This document shows positions 43,201 to 55,100 of a stretch of 64,000 nt of DNA, in pieces. Within the stretch, counting starts at the first letter, position 1, and each line of letters opens with the position of its first letter. A program made the position numbers and the translations under genes. Source of the stretch: Heterotrichella gracilis (Eukaryota > Sar > Xanthophyceae > Tribonematales > Xanthonemataceae); NCBI GenBank assembly GCA_032358255.1, contig JAULBX010011100.1, positions 186,001-250,000 on the forward strand, in the 5' to 3' direction. The notes below the pieces were generated by a model. The model did no database searches and had not been told where the DNA came from. It saw nothing but the letters and a program-made list of their open reading frames with translations.

Positions 43201-45571
43201 GCAGAGCGCATGGCAAGCCACTGCCCTGAAGGTCCAGCAGATGACACAACCTCTGCACCAGGCCAAACCTGTTGCAATTCGCCTCGGCCCACCTGTACTT
43301 CTGGAGCCGCTGCACACTCGGCAGGATGGGGCTCCCCGCAACGGCCGCCACCGTGAGCGGCAGGGCTTGCAGCGCAGCCAGGAGCGCCGCCAAAAAGGTG
43401 CACTGCCTGTCGGCCTCGGCTTGCACCAGCCAGGCGTTCAGCGTGGGCAGCATGGCGCCATTTGACGCCAGCTTGAGGAGGGCCATGGGTGGCCTGGTGG
43501 CCGCCACCGCGCGCAGCATCGCTGTGCGCACCTCATAGCTGTGCGCGTGCTGCATCATGCTGCAGAAGCGGCCTGGAAGCACCACGGCATGCGGCTCAGG
43601 CCTGGCAGCTCGTATTTTGGGGCATACCATGATAAGCACTTTTTTGTGTAGCGGCTTGTGCTGATGTTGGCCTATCGCCAACCAGCAGGCCGCTCTGTTA
43701 CACCGCATCTAGATCATGCCCCTTTGCTATCACGGACGCATGTCAGCATGCCCATGTACCACTCCTAGGAGGCCTGACCACAAGAGGCAAGTTTGCACTA
43801 CCCGTGGCGCGCACCATGGAGCAGTCAGGTGTAAGAACCCTATCCATGCCAAGGCAAATGCAAACAACGCCTTGCGTGCACAAATGGGGGGGCTTACTTG
43901 TACATGTTGGTGATGCCACCCCGCCCTGGTCATCCAGGTACGTCCTCATCTGCGCCATGGTGTGCTGCTGCTGCTCGTAGTAGCGAGCCAGCTCCTCGAT
44001 GCCACTGGGATCCGGCCCCTGCATTTGGTCAGTCATTGTGAGCCGCTTCAGGTTGCCTCAGCGGTGGCCATTACAGTTGTGTAAACTGTGAGTGACGGTT
44101 GGTGTATGAGATGGCGGTTGGTACGTGACATGGCGGGTGGTGTATGCCATCCAGCGACAAAGTTAACTTGAGCCATGTAAAAGTGGACTGCATGTGAATG
44201 CTCACCCAAGCAGCTCATTGAAGTGCATCAATGCCGCCTCTGAAACGACATGATGCTAGCATGGCACACAAAGCAGGCAGCACACTGCCTTATAATGACG
44301 CCCATGCAGCCTGGTGACATGGACCATGCAGCTAACATCAATGCGCTGCGCCATGACATGGTTGCTGCCCCACCTGTGCACCCTGGGAGGGTTGGCCGTT
44401 GGCATGCCCTTCCCGTGCAGCAGCCGGCGATTGGTTGACCACAGTTGCGGGTGCAAGGGGTGCGCTGAGGGTGCCAGCTTTGCCCGCCTTGCGCTGCAGG
44501 CGCTGCACCGATGCACGCATATTGCTGCGCAATCGCCCAAAATAGGCCCAGACATTGTCCACACTGATGCCCACCTGCGCAAGCGTGGAAACACCTGTTA
44601 GTGTGGACAGCATGATTTAACCTAAAATTTAAAACCAAAAATCCTATAATAAAATACATTCTGTAAAAGGCGTGTATAGAAGGCGTGTATTTTATTTTTG
44701 TAAAATACAAAAATAAAATAAACTAACGAAACGTAATTGAATGCTCAGCCAGGGGTCAGCAGGGGCCTGGCTGTTCTGGATGTTGCCGAGGGTCGTGATG
44801 CAATACGAGCACGGGCACACCTGTTTTGAAAGCTCTTCCGCTTCAGCCCACGACAACGTGTCGGCGACCGAAAACACTGCCAGCAGCGTCTCCTCAACTT
44901 CTGGCGAGAGCCTGTCCCTTGCTTCTGTTGAGGCTGTGGTGGGCGGTTGGTGTTTGGCCTGCTCCTGAATGCTCGATTGCCCTATTGGAAGTTGGGTTTC
45001 TGGTACAAAACGTTATTAGTTAGAAGACACGAGGGCATGGCATTGAAATGCACGGCATTGACATGTGATAGCCCATATACGTGCCTTCAGTATGGGCTGT
45101 GAAAATGCGTGATATAGTGGTACCCGTTGTCTGATTTGACACTTCATGGCGGATACACCTGGTACCAATCACCACCATACGATATGCATGCAAACATTGA
45201 CGAAACATATGCATGCATATGCAACAGGGAGAGCCTTTGTCATCAGCCAGACACAGCAATTCCCCCACACGCCACGCACCACTTATCACAGGCTCTGCTG
45301 GGATAACCTCAAGGTCAAGCGGTAGCAATGGCGCCAACTCCCGCTGGGTTTTGATGATGTTTCGGAGTTGCAGCACTTGCGCGCTAAACAACTCTCTCTG
45401 CCTGGCAACTCTATCTTTCTGACCATCAGGAAGAACTGCTGCTGTGCCGTTGGAAAGTGCTACACTGCAGCTCTGGACATTGCTCGGTAGCGTTGGTTCG
45501 CCTGGCAACACCTGTTCTGCTATCCGTGTTGCTGCCTGTGGCGTCTCGGTCCCGCCTGCGCTGTCACCCAT
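40176..45571 (-). CDS. LUMINIDEPENDENS-like homeodomain/TFIIS-N protein with polyQ tail
   Basis: Eleven exons from the start: 45280-45571, 44821-44999, 44382-44574, 44206-44239, 43942-44004, 43293-43559, 42708-43042, 42302-42420, 41560-42072, 41107-41329, 40176-40888; 976 residues. Plant LUMINIDEPENDENS (LD) is a nuclear regulator of the autonomous flowering pathway. Three LD landmarks appear in order: the N-terminal QRELFSAQVLQLRNII segment (residues 58-85); a divergent homeodomain at about 120-185 with helix 3 VGISVDNVWAYFGRLRSNMR; and a TFIIS-N-like helical domain at about 265-360 (LAALLAALQALPLTVAAVAG, then SVQRLQKYRR and LAQHWKRYDG). After this comes low complexity: Pro/Ala repeats, a Lys-rich stretch, a short coiled coil (KEADEKERQYKAAEKR), and a Gln-rich end. 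Exons 4 and 5 are tiny and set by phase; the border at 42708 and the exact 3' end are less sure. Confidence 0.78.
40200..40340 (-). repeat. CAG/CTG repeat tract encoding polyglutamine
   Basis: CTG triplets dominate on the plus strand, read as CAG = Gln in the LD-like gene. Two long pure stretches are broken by a TGG codon, then mixed CAG/CCG/CAC. The tract encodes roughly 40 glutamines near the C-terminus and is probably length-variable. Confidence 0.9.
41750..42050 (-). repeat. Minisatellite coding a Pro/Ala-rich repeat in the LD-like protein
   Basis: A unit reading roughly PNAAHPPAQPAAAPSSQ recurs about five to six times with small changes, with a variant HPPAMPSTSQ at both ends. On DNA the period is about 51 bp (GGGCTGGCTGCTGGGCGCCG is a recurring string). 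Confidence 0.85.
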
Positions 45572-46181
45572 TTTTACATAAACAGGTGGACGCCACGATA
45601 ATCACGTAGAAGTGGGTTCAGGAATTGCTTTGCTGCTGCTGCTCCTGCTCCGGTGGAGTGAAGGCCATGGGTGACACCCCATGGCTCCTCTACGAACATT
45701 ACACTTTCAGTCGCTGCACGCACACTGCCACTCGGTTCACTCGTTGGTTCAATCGAAACGTGGGTACACAACTTTGTACAGTTACAGTGTACTTCTTACA
45801 CTTTACAGTGTACTTCTTTCCCTCGCAGTTCAGAACTTCAACACAACTCGGTCCCGCCTGATCCCGCCTTCAACCGGTTGGTGGCCGGCGGTAAATTCAA
45901 AATCATACGGTATTCACTGACAGCCGAAACTTTCCGTTTGACCCAAATAGTCAACGCTGTGTTGTAAAGCAAACTGCGTGCCTGGCAAAGGCCAAGCGTG
46001 CCATCGTGTGCTATCATTTGCAGTCTGTACAGTCCGCGTGATACTGCCCCAAGTGGCACTGCATTGGTCGCCACCTACAACATCCCACTGCCATCCAGTC
46101 TAGGATGCTGCACCCAATGGCCACCATACGACCCTCTAGTGGTTCTGGCACGTAGCTTGCACCCGTATCAAGTCTTTGAAC
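45572..46181. promoter_or_regulatory. Divergent upstream region of the LD-like gene (-) and the filamin-kinesin gene (+)
   Basis: A 610-bp gap separates the two starts. A short direct repeat TACAGTGTACTTCT occurs twice at about 45783-45820. No other defined element was identified. Confidence 0.5.
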
Positions 46182-49100
46182 ATGTCTGAGAACGTGCAGC
46201 CTCTGAGGGTGGCGAACATCCGCCAGCCTGCTGCACGGCCAGGCTCTGCCCCAAAAGTTGGCCAAAAGAGTGGAAACAACGAGAACAAATCCCCAGCCAA
46301 GTCACCATGGAACATCGTAGGGACCGGGCTATCAGTGTGCCAACCTGGGAAGCCTGCTTCCTTCTTCGTGTCCAACGCACGACAAAAGCTCCAGGTGTGT
46401 TGCCATACTTTGCATGTAACATCTTGGATGCTTCAGGGGGTGGATTGGACATACAGGGTCCCAAAGCTCCTGGTGCGTGCCAGGGGCATAGATTACAATC
46501 TTGTCACTAAGAGATTCATCCACAAGAGGGCACACATTCTGCACAAGACCCTCCCCTTCCCCTAGTCACTTTGCAAACTAACCTGCTGCGCGCAGGTGGC
46601 TGAGTTCAAAATCTCCATCAAGGGCAGTGCCCCTGTCAAGCCAGAGGTGAAGGACAAAAATGGCGCGATCGAGGTCACCTACACCGCACCCATGTCTGGG
46701 GAGTACAAGATCACGATGCAGAACGGCAGCCTTGCAGTGCCGGGTGGGCCATGGAAGGTCCACTGCCAGCAACCCAAGGCCAGCCCTGGCAACTCCACAG
46801 TGGACCTTGGCTATGGAACCGGGTTTGTGGGGGAAAGGTTTGTAGCCAAGGTTGGCCTGCAGGACCAGTTTGGGAACCCGTTCAGCAGCAGCCGGCCTGA
46901 CATCCTGCAAGCCAGCGTCTTGGATGGCACGACGGTGCTGTTTTCTGCTGAGGTGGACAGCTTGGGTGAGGGCGGGTACGAGGTTTCCTTCGTGCCAGAG
47001 ATCTCTGGGAGGTATGCGCTGGCCATATGTGTGGACGGGGACAAGCCAGTGACAGGCAGCCCTTTCCAGATAGTTGTCAAGACAGACGAAACCAGCGCAG
47101 CCAAGAGCAAGGTTCTGGGGCCCGGGCTCAGCAATGGCGTGGCGGGGAAAGCCACCAGCTTCACCATACAAGGTAGGTGACATGGTGGGTGATGGTGGCT
47201 GACTCTGTTGGATAAATTTGCCTGGAATACATATTTGGGCATACTCTAGGGTTTTGTAGGGTTTTGGATAGCAATGGGCACTTGGACTCACTTTGCGTCC
47301 TACCGAGCAAAGTAAGGGCAAGCTGACAAGGTCCCATGCGTTTCCTTGCAGCTGTTGATGGCAAGTCCAATGCAAGACTCGTTGGAGGAGACAACTTTGA
47401 GGTGGACATTGGTGGACCCACTGCCCACGCTGTGAAAGCCACTGTCAAGGACAATATGAACGGGTATGGCACGTTTCACCCGTTTCACCAGCTTGCAACT
47501 GCGTTGACCTGCAACAGACCACTGACTGCTTTGTGTGCACTGCTGCAGCACCTACCAAGTCACTTGGGCTGCTGACATGGCAGGGACTTACCTCATCACT
47601 GCCAAGCTCGATGGCTATGCGCTGGCAGGATGCCCTGTGGAGTGTGAAGGTACGAATGCAGGTGGCCAACCGCTTGCTGCTTGTGGCTTAACCAGGGTTA
47701 ATGTGTGCCTCTGCCAACTGTTTTGATTGTGCATGCAGTGGCTGCCGGAGACCTCAGCGCTGCAAAATGCACCCTCTCTGGGAATGGCCTGTCCCGGGGC
47801 CAGGCTGGCAAGCCTGCCACCTTCAAAGTGACAGCCGCCGACAGCTTCGGCAACAGGCGTCTGACTGGGGGCGACAGCTTTGAGGTCCAAGTGCTGCGCA
47901 CTGGCAAGGGCCACACCAGCCCCCCTGTGCCTGGGAGGGTGGAGGACCTTGGGCGGGGCGTGTATGCCGTGCACTACACCGTCAACTTTGCAGGGACCTA
48001 CAACATCGCTGTGTCTGCATCAGGTGGGTTTCTCAGCTTTGGAACAGCTTAGCTCAACGCAACTTCTAGTAGTTTCCTGTCCAATGGATCATGTTTTCCT
48101 TTAATGTATTGTTACATGCCAAATTAAGTTGTATACGTATTTATATAGGTCTTAGGGTTTAGTTTTGCTAGCTGACCGATTGCTGTATGGGTAATCGCAG
48201 GCACACCAGTGAGCGGATCACCTTTCCTCTGCCATGTTGAGGCGGGGGAGCCCCACATCGGCAACAGCCGCCTGTACGGCCCTGGCACGTCATCAGTGCA
48301 GCTGGGCAGGGACTCGCAGCTGTTCATTGAGCTGGCAGATCAGTTTGGCAACACGATCACACGCACAGACGATTCAGACATCAAGGTGGTGGTGGAGGGA
48401 CCCACGCCCACCCCAGTGAAGTGTGGGTCAGTCCGGGATGGTGTGCTTGCATACACATACAGCGCCAAGACAGCTGGGCGGTACACAATCAGCGCCACAG
48501 TCAATGGAGAGCACCTGCACAACAGCCCAGCAGCGGTGTCGGCTTCCATAGCCGATGCGTGTGCGGAGGTGTGTGAGGTGAAGGGCAGCCCGCTGGTGCT
48601 GGATGTGGTGGCTGGAGAGGCAGCAGACTTTGTGTTTGTGGCCAAGGATGCGCAGCGGATAATGAAATCCCTTGGGGGCGACGTGTTCCAGCTGACCTGG
48701 AGCAGGATCGGCAGCAATGAGGCAGCATCCGCAGGTACATTCAGCACCAGCCCAATCTGCGTCAAATTTAATCCCTGACCCTAAACCCTCTGGGTTGGTA
48801 AATGAATGCGAGTTTTTGAAACAGGTTTGCATTGCATGATGGCGGTCATCTACCATGACACATATTAATGTTGCATTGCCATCCAGATGAAGGAATGTAA
48901 CTGGTGTTGCATTGCCATAACCGCGTGTGTGCACTTCCTGTGCAGGCAGGGTTGATGACCAGGGTACTGGGGAGTATGTAGGTCACTTCTCTGCCACAGC
49001 AGCAGGCACATACAGCATCAGCGTCAAGCACCAAGGCAGGAACATTGCCGGCAGCCCTTTCACAGCTGTCGTCGCCCCATCCGACTTGACTGCGGAAACC

Positions 49101-52100
49101 ACTGTGGCTGTTGGGGCCCACATGTGCCAGGCGGTCAGCGGAGAGAAGGTAAGCGGCTGTTCCTGCTGGCAAGAATGGAAATGTGGCCACGCCATTTTTT
49201 ATTTTATTGTTTGTTTAAACAGATTTGAACTGATTTAGATCAAATTAATTTTTAATGAAGTCGATGTTTCTTGGAATTTTTATTGGGGTACCTATTCACT
49301 GTGCTGTATGTGCAGGCCTGTTTCTCGGTGAAGGCGCATGACCAGTACAGCAACCACCAGCTTGGCCTCACCGCCCACCAAGTCGACTGCTTCAATGCAG
49401 AAATACTGGGTCCCCAGGTGATGAACGCAAATGCACAAAAGGTCACATATCTAGCCTTACCATTTTTCCTCTTGGTTGTGGGTGGCACCTTCCTGTTGCA
49501 AATCTTAGGTATACCAACACCCTGCCAACATCTGTCTGGAGATCCAGCTACCCATAGAGCTTCATGTGATGTGCAACACTTCAATGCCGCTTGTGGTGCT
49601 GCAAGGGCTTCATGTTATGTGCAACACTGAATGCCGTTTATGGTGCAGGCTGTCCCTGTGTCCCTGCGGCTTCCATCTGATGGTGGTGACATCATCGCTG
49701 CCTATGAGCCAACCATAGCTGGAGTGTACACTGTTGGTGTGACATATGGCAGCCGCCACATCAAGGGATCGCCCTGGCAGCTGACAGTTGCTCCAGGCCC
49801 TGGGGCAGCACAAAACAGCGAGATGCGCATTGTGGCACAGGCGCTGAAGGCTGGGGTGGCGGCTGAGCTGACTGTGGTTGTGCGCGACCTCAACGGCAAC
49901 ATGAGCTGTGGTGGAGATGATGTCATGGTGGAAGCGATGCATGCCCTCACTGGTAAGCATCACCATGGTAATTTTTTTGCCTTTGCAAACAACATTATAT
50001 ATATGTAGTAGCATGGGGGTGCAACCCGGAGGTTTAATATATCACTCCTGCTGGTGCAAACAACAAAAGGATATGTGGGCATTTGTATTGGTGTCAAGCA
50101 CTGCCAGACGCAAGTTTGGCTAACTGCATTTGCCCTGTTGCTGTGCAGGGAGTGTCTATATTCCATTGGAGGACAACAGGAACGGCACATACACAGCGTC
50201 GCCCATGTTCACAGCAGCAGGCCTTGTCACCCTCGCCTGCAGCGTCAACTCCCAGCACGTGGGCCTGCCCAGGACAGTGGCTGTCGAGGCTGCACAGCTG
50301 CACTGCATTGCTTTTGCTGAGGAGGCGCCGCTGAAGGTTTTGGCCGGTAAGCATGGGGTGTGCAAGCATTGCTGTGCACATCTGTTGTACAAGTTGTGTG
50401 GTAGGCAGGCAGGGTTTTTCCCTGAGGCCCTGTTGGAGTAGGCACTGTACTGGTGGCAATCCACATTGCACAGATGCGCGGTGTCGAGTATTTTAGACGG
50501 CAGAATCCATCAAGCAATTTCAATACATTTCATCAAATTGAAATAAAGTTCAAGGGAATCTGTATGGAACAATTGTTCATGATTCCTAGTTTTGGGTACA
50601 GGGTTCAGTGTTTCCTTTCCTGTGCCATCTCCTCAGCAGCTGTAGGGATGGCAAATCTGTAACCTGCAACCTGCCTGCTACACAGGGTCATTGGCCAAGT
50701 CGCTGGTTGTCGCTCGTGACACATATGGCAATGCATTGACCACTGGAGGGGCGTCCTTGGAGTGCTACTTCATTGCCGATGACTGCGACCCAAAACCAGT
50801 ACAGGCGGAGGTGCATGACCACGGAAATGGCTCTTACACCATTTCTGGCAAGCTGTGTACGGCAGGTAGATTCCAGGTGAGAATTAATCCCCTTGCTGCA
50901 TTCACACTGCATCATGGCCATTGTTCATCAGAGTTTGTTAAACAATCATCATGGCCATAGTTGTGAGCTCTGAAGCGGGGACCATATTGCAGTTGGCGGC
51001 GGCAATTGCTGGCTCAATATCCAGCAGAATCTCCAGGGAGGGCGTATGCTGCGCTGCAGCAACCTCACCCAAAGACTGCAAGATTGAGCTGGTGCACGCT
51101 TCCATTGTGTCAGGTATAGAAAGCTGTTGGATACATGCAAGTCATACCCCTTCAGGCCACAAGGCACACCAATTGTGAGATGGGCTGCTCCGCATGTTGC
51201 ACTATTGTTTTAAGCTCGTGCCTCTGTGCAGGAGAAACTGGCTTGATTGCAGTCAGGCGTTTTGATGCATATGGGAACCAGCTGCTGTCGTCAGCAACAG
51301 AGCCTGCATTCATTGTTAGCACCGAGGGCGCAGCGCCACTGCAAGTGGACATACTGGAGATGGACAATGGCAGCGCCAGAATCAGGTACGTGTCATTTGG
51401 TCTGAAAGCCTGGGAGTCTTCCAATGTGTTGCTGGCAGTTGTTAACCTTCAGGAATGCACGGCAATACCAATATTCTGATATACTTGCAAGAGAAATGCT
51501 TCTAGCATGACAATATTAATTAGAAGATTTGGTGTTTGTCGGGATTCTGACAGTTGTCGTCGCAATTGCACAGGTATACTGGCACCAAGTCTGGCAGCTA
51601 CGCTCTGTCTATTGCTACCTCGGACTCTACTGAGCTTGTGACAGGGTCAGCAGTGGAGGTTGACATTTGCGTGGGGAAGCCATCCTCGGCGCACTCATCA
51701 GCCAGCTTTGTCGTGGACAAGCCTGTGTATACTGCAGGGGAGGGCATTGCAGTTGCATTGCAAGCCCGCGATCAGTATGCAAACCCTGTGAGTATCTCTG
51801 CTTTGCACAGCTGGCATCTTCTTGCTCTGCATGTCGCAATTACGCTTCTACAAAGCTTAAAATTGTGCAGCTGGTGTGTCATGCATGGGTATGGTTTTGG
51901 TGTCACTGAACCATTGTGCTGGGTATGCAGGTGGACACCCTGGATGCCGAGATGGTGGAGGTTGTGGCATCAGGGCCAGAGCTTGTGGCATTTGCCAAAG
52001 ATCCTGACAGCCATGTTTACAGGTGAAAACATCTTCTTGCTGCTGTTTAAGTATGCTGCAAAAGGGTTAATTGGGTTAGGTTTTGCCACAATTGCACATT

Positions 52101-55100
52101 GCACAAGAGCCAACATGGTGATGGCTGTGCAGGGCAATATTGGCGGCAGCTGGCACCTACATCGTCTCGGTGCAACTCCATGGGGTGGCTGTTGCTGGGT
52201 GGCCAATACCGGTGGTAATTGTGCCGTCGACTGCCAGTCCAGCCAGGTAGGCAGTGTCTGCTTGCAATGCATATCTAAGGGTCATGCAAGCAGGCCCAGC
52301 ATGACTTCCACTGCCTCCTAGCGTTTCACCTGAGGGCTTATATGCGTTTCCTCTGCAGGAGTCTCATGAGCGGCATCCAGGATTGCCGGCGGGGCAAGGC
52401 ATGCTCTTTCAGACTCCAGTCAGTGGACAGGTATATTTCAAGCTCTGCCTGTCACAACTTGACTGGTAATAATGCTGCGATCTCAGCTCAAGATGCAGCA
52501 TTTGCTGAGTCATGTTTTTGTGTTCAGGTTTGGGAACATGTTGACCAGCGGGGGCAGCCAGATCCAAGTGAGGCTGCAGGGCCCAGACAGCAGCCAGGTG
52601 CAGCAGGCAGTCGTTGAAGACCACAACAATGGCAGCTATACCATCGGCTTTGAGCCCGACTATGCAGGGGTGTGGGCAGTGCTACCAAGGTGCGCGCTCT
52701 TGCACCCATTGCATTGTGATTGTTATTGTGATGCAACGGTAGAACAAGAGCCAGCTGACTGTGTGACTGTGCAGTGTGGACGGTGTGCTGGTATGTGAAA
52801 GCGGGCTGGAGATCCAAGTTGCAGACAGCGCGGTGCAAGCAGCTGACTACATACTCTCGGCTGACAATGCATCCCCACAGCCATGCGGGCAGGACTTCCA
52901 GCTTGCAGTCCAACTGGCAGCCATGGGCAAGGGGCTGGAGGACATTGCTGGCCTGCAGTGCCATGTCCTGGGTGAGCTACAAAGCATATAGCATCCAATG
53001 ACATGCTGGGCAGATGTAATAATAATAAACCAAGTACTTACAGTTGTAATGATTACACTTTTACACAAAATATTATGAAATGCATTTTGAATTGCATTGA
53101 CAAGCCACCAGAAAAATGACAGCATTTTGTCAGCAGTGCACCTCCATGTGTACTGACACCCAACCGCGTTTCTTGCAGGCCCGAAAGGCACAGTGGTCGA
53201 CCTGCCACTTCATGCAGCTGTCGGCATGCCTGGGTATGCTGCAACCACCAGCTTTTTGGAGCCGGGTACACATACCCTGTGGGTGAAGTTGAATGGCCGG
53301 CATGTGTGTGGAAGCCCACTCAAGCTTGAAGCAGCGGCCACCGAGACCTGCCTTGCCAACTGCTGGTTTGAGGGATCGGCACTCAGCGCGTGTGTAGCTG
53401 GTGCAGAGGCGAGCTTCACAATCGTGGCATGTGACAGCCTGGGCAACGTGGTGACCAAGACCAAACCCAGCTTTGCCGTGGAGGTGCACGAAGGGCAGCA
53501 CATTGTACCAGGTACCGTCCGGAAAACAGCCCTGAACCAGGCATCAAATGTGCCCAAGAGAACAACCAAGAAGGGACACCCTGGCATCGCATTTTCAAAA
53601 TGCTGTCCTGTCAATAAGTGAAATGAACATCATTTTTGTGGTGTGCAGGCAAAGTGGTGGAGCTCACTGCTGGCATGTATCAGGCCAGCTACACATGCGC
53701 TGCTGCTGCGCAGCACAAGCTGGTCATTTCCCTGGCAGACTCCAAGAGGGTCTTCGACATCACGTGCAAGCCATCCACATGCCAGGCGGCGGACCTGATT
53801 CTCAGCCAAGATCATGCTGACATTGTGGCTGGCCAAACGGGGAGCATTGCGCTGTCCCTGAAGGACAAGTGAGTGTGGCAGGGCAAATTCTCACTGACTT
53901 TGTTTGTTTATTTAGAAATGTTGGTGTGATGCAATCACTGAGCAGCTTGCCTTCCATAGCATATGTTTGGCACTACTTTCCTAAACTGAAAATGGCTGTC
54001 CTTGGTGTAGGTTTGGAAACCATGTGGCCATCGCAAATGCTGCACACGAGCTGGAGGTTGTTGCTGATGGCCCGGGCTCGGTCACCTCTGAGCTCATCTG
54101 CATGGAGAATGGTACACTCCAGCTGACCTTCACTGCTTCAGTGGCTGGCAGCTATGCGCTGAAGCTCCAGGATGCGTCTGGCAGGACCTCCTACCCAGTT
54201 GATGTGCAAGTTACTGTCACCCCCGGCAGTGCAGATGCCTCACATTCCAAGGCCACTGTGGTTGGTGGCCTTTCAACCCTGGAAGCTGGGCAGGAGCTGC
54301 AAGTGCTGGCAACGCTCGTGGATGCCTTTGGCAACATCACAGCGGATGCAGGTGACAAACGCTGCACATACCCAAAACCCAGCCTGGTTCACCAGGGGTA
54401 TCCGATGATATCCCTGTCACTGATACCCTGTTGCCCACATTTGCTAAGGGGATCAGATGTAGGAGTGTGCGCCAACCTAGAAATCCCATACAGGGCCGAA
54501 TGTCCCTGCAATGTCTCAGATGATGTCCCTGCAATTGCATGAGCAGGCTGTTCCGCATGCCGCAGGTGGTGCTGAAGTGACGGTGTACGCTACTGGCCCT
54601 GCTGCCTTGAACTTCAACCAGGCAGCGGCAACAACCTTCACCGCCGTCCCTGAACTTGCTGGCACGTACACAGTGTATGCCAAGCTTAGTGGGCAAATGC
54701 TGGCAGGTGAGTAAACAAATCAGTCTCATCATTCCTGTCTGTGGCCTCTACAATCCAACTTTTGACTCCCTACAATGCCTGTGACAGGCTGACAGTCACA
54801 TGTTAGTTCCTGACACTGTTTGTACCAATTATTGGTCATGCACTGGTCACCGTCCTGCTGGTTCAAGACAACTCATGTGGGTGTGTGCTCACCTGCCCTC
54901 TCACTTCTTCCCCAATATCATCTGCAGGATCACCGATGAGCATCTCTGTCACCCCAGCAAGCAGCGGGGTGCCCAGCTGCAGGCTCCAGGTGGACGGGTC
55001 AACCCCAGTGGAGTGCAACAGGCAGCATGCCGCAGCCCTATCGGTGCGGGATGCCTACGGCAACATGCGCACAGCTGGGGATGCCGTGTCAGCAGTCCTG

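Noticed and set aside
42791-43708. Minus-strand open frame of 305 codons presented as one protein
   Set aside because: Only the middle part (the TFIIS-N-like exon at 43293-43559) is supported. The rest reads through introns and in a different frame from the next exon.
51554-52321. Uninterrupted plus-strand frame of 255 codons
   Set aside because: It runs through two introns of the filamin-kinesin gene. Only 51574-51787 keeps the repeat signature in this frame, and the true continuation changes frame.
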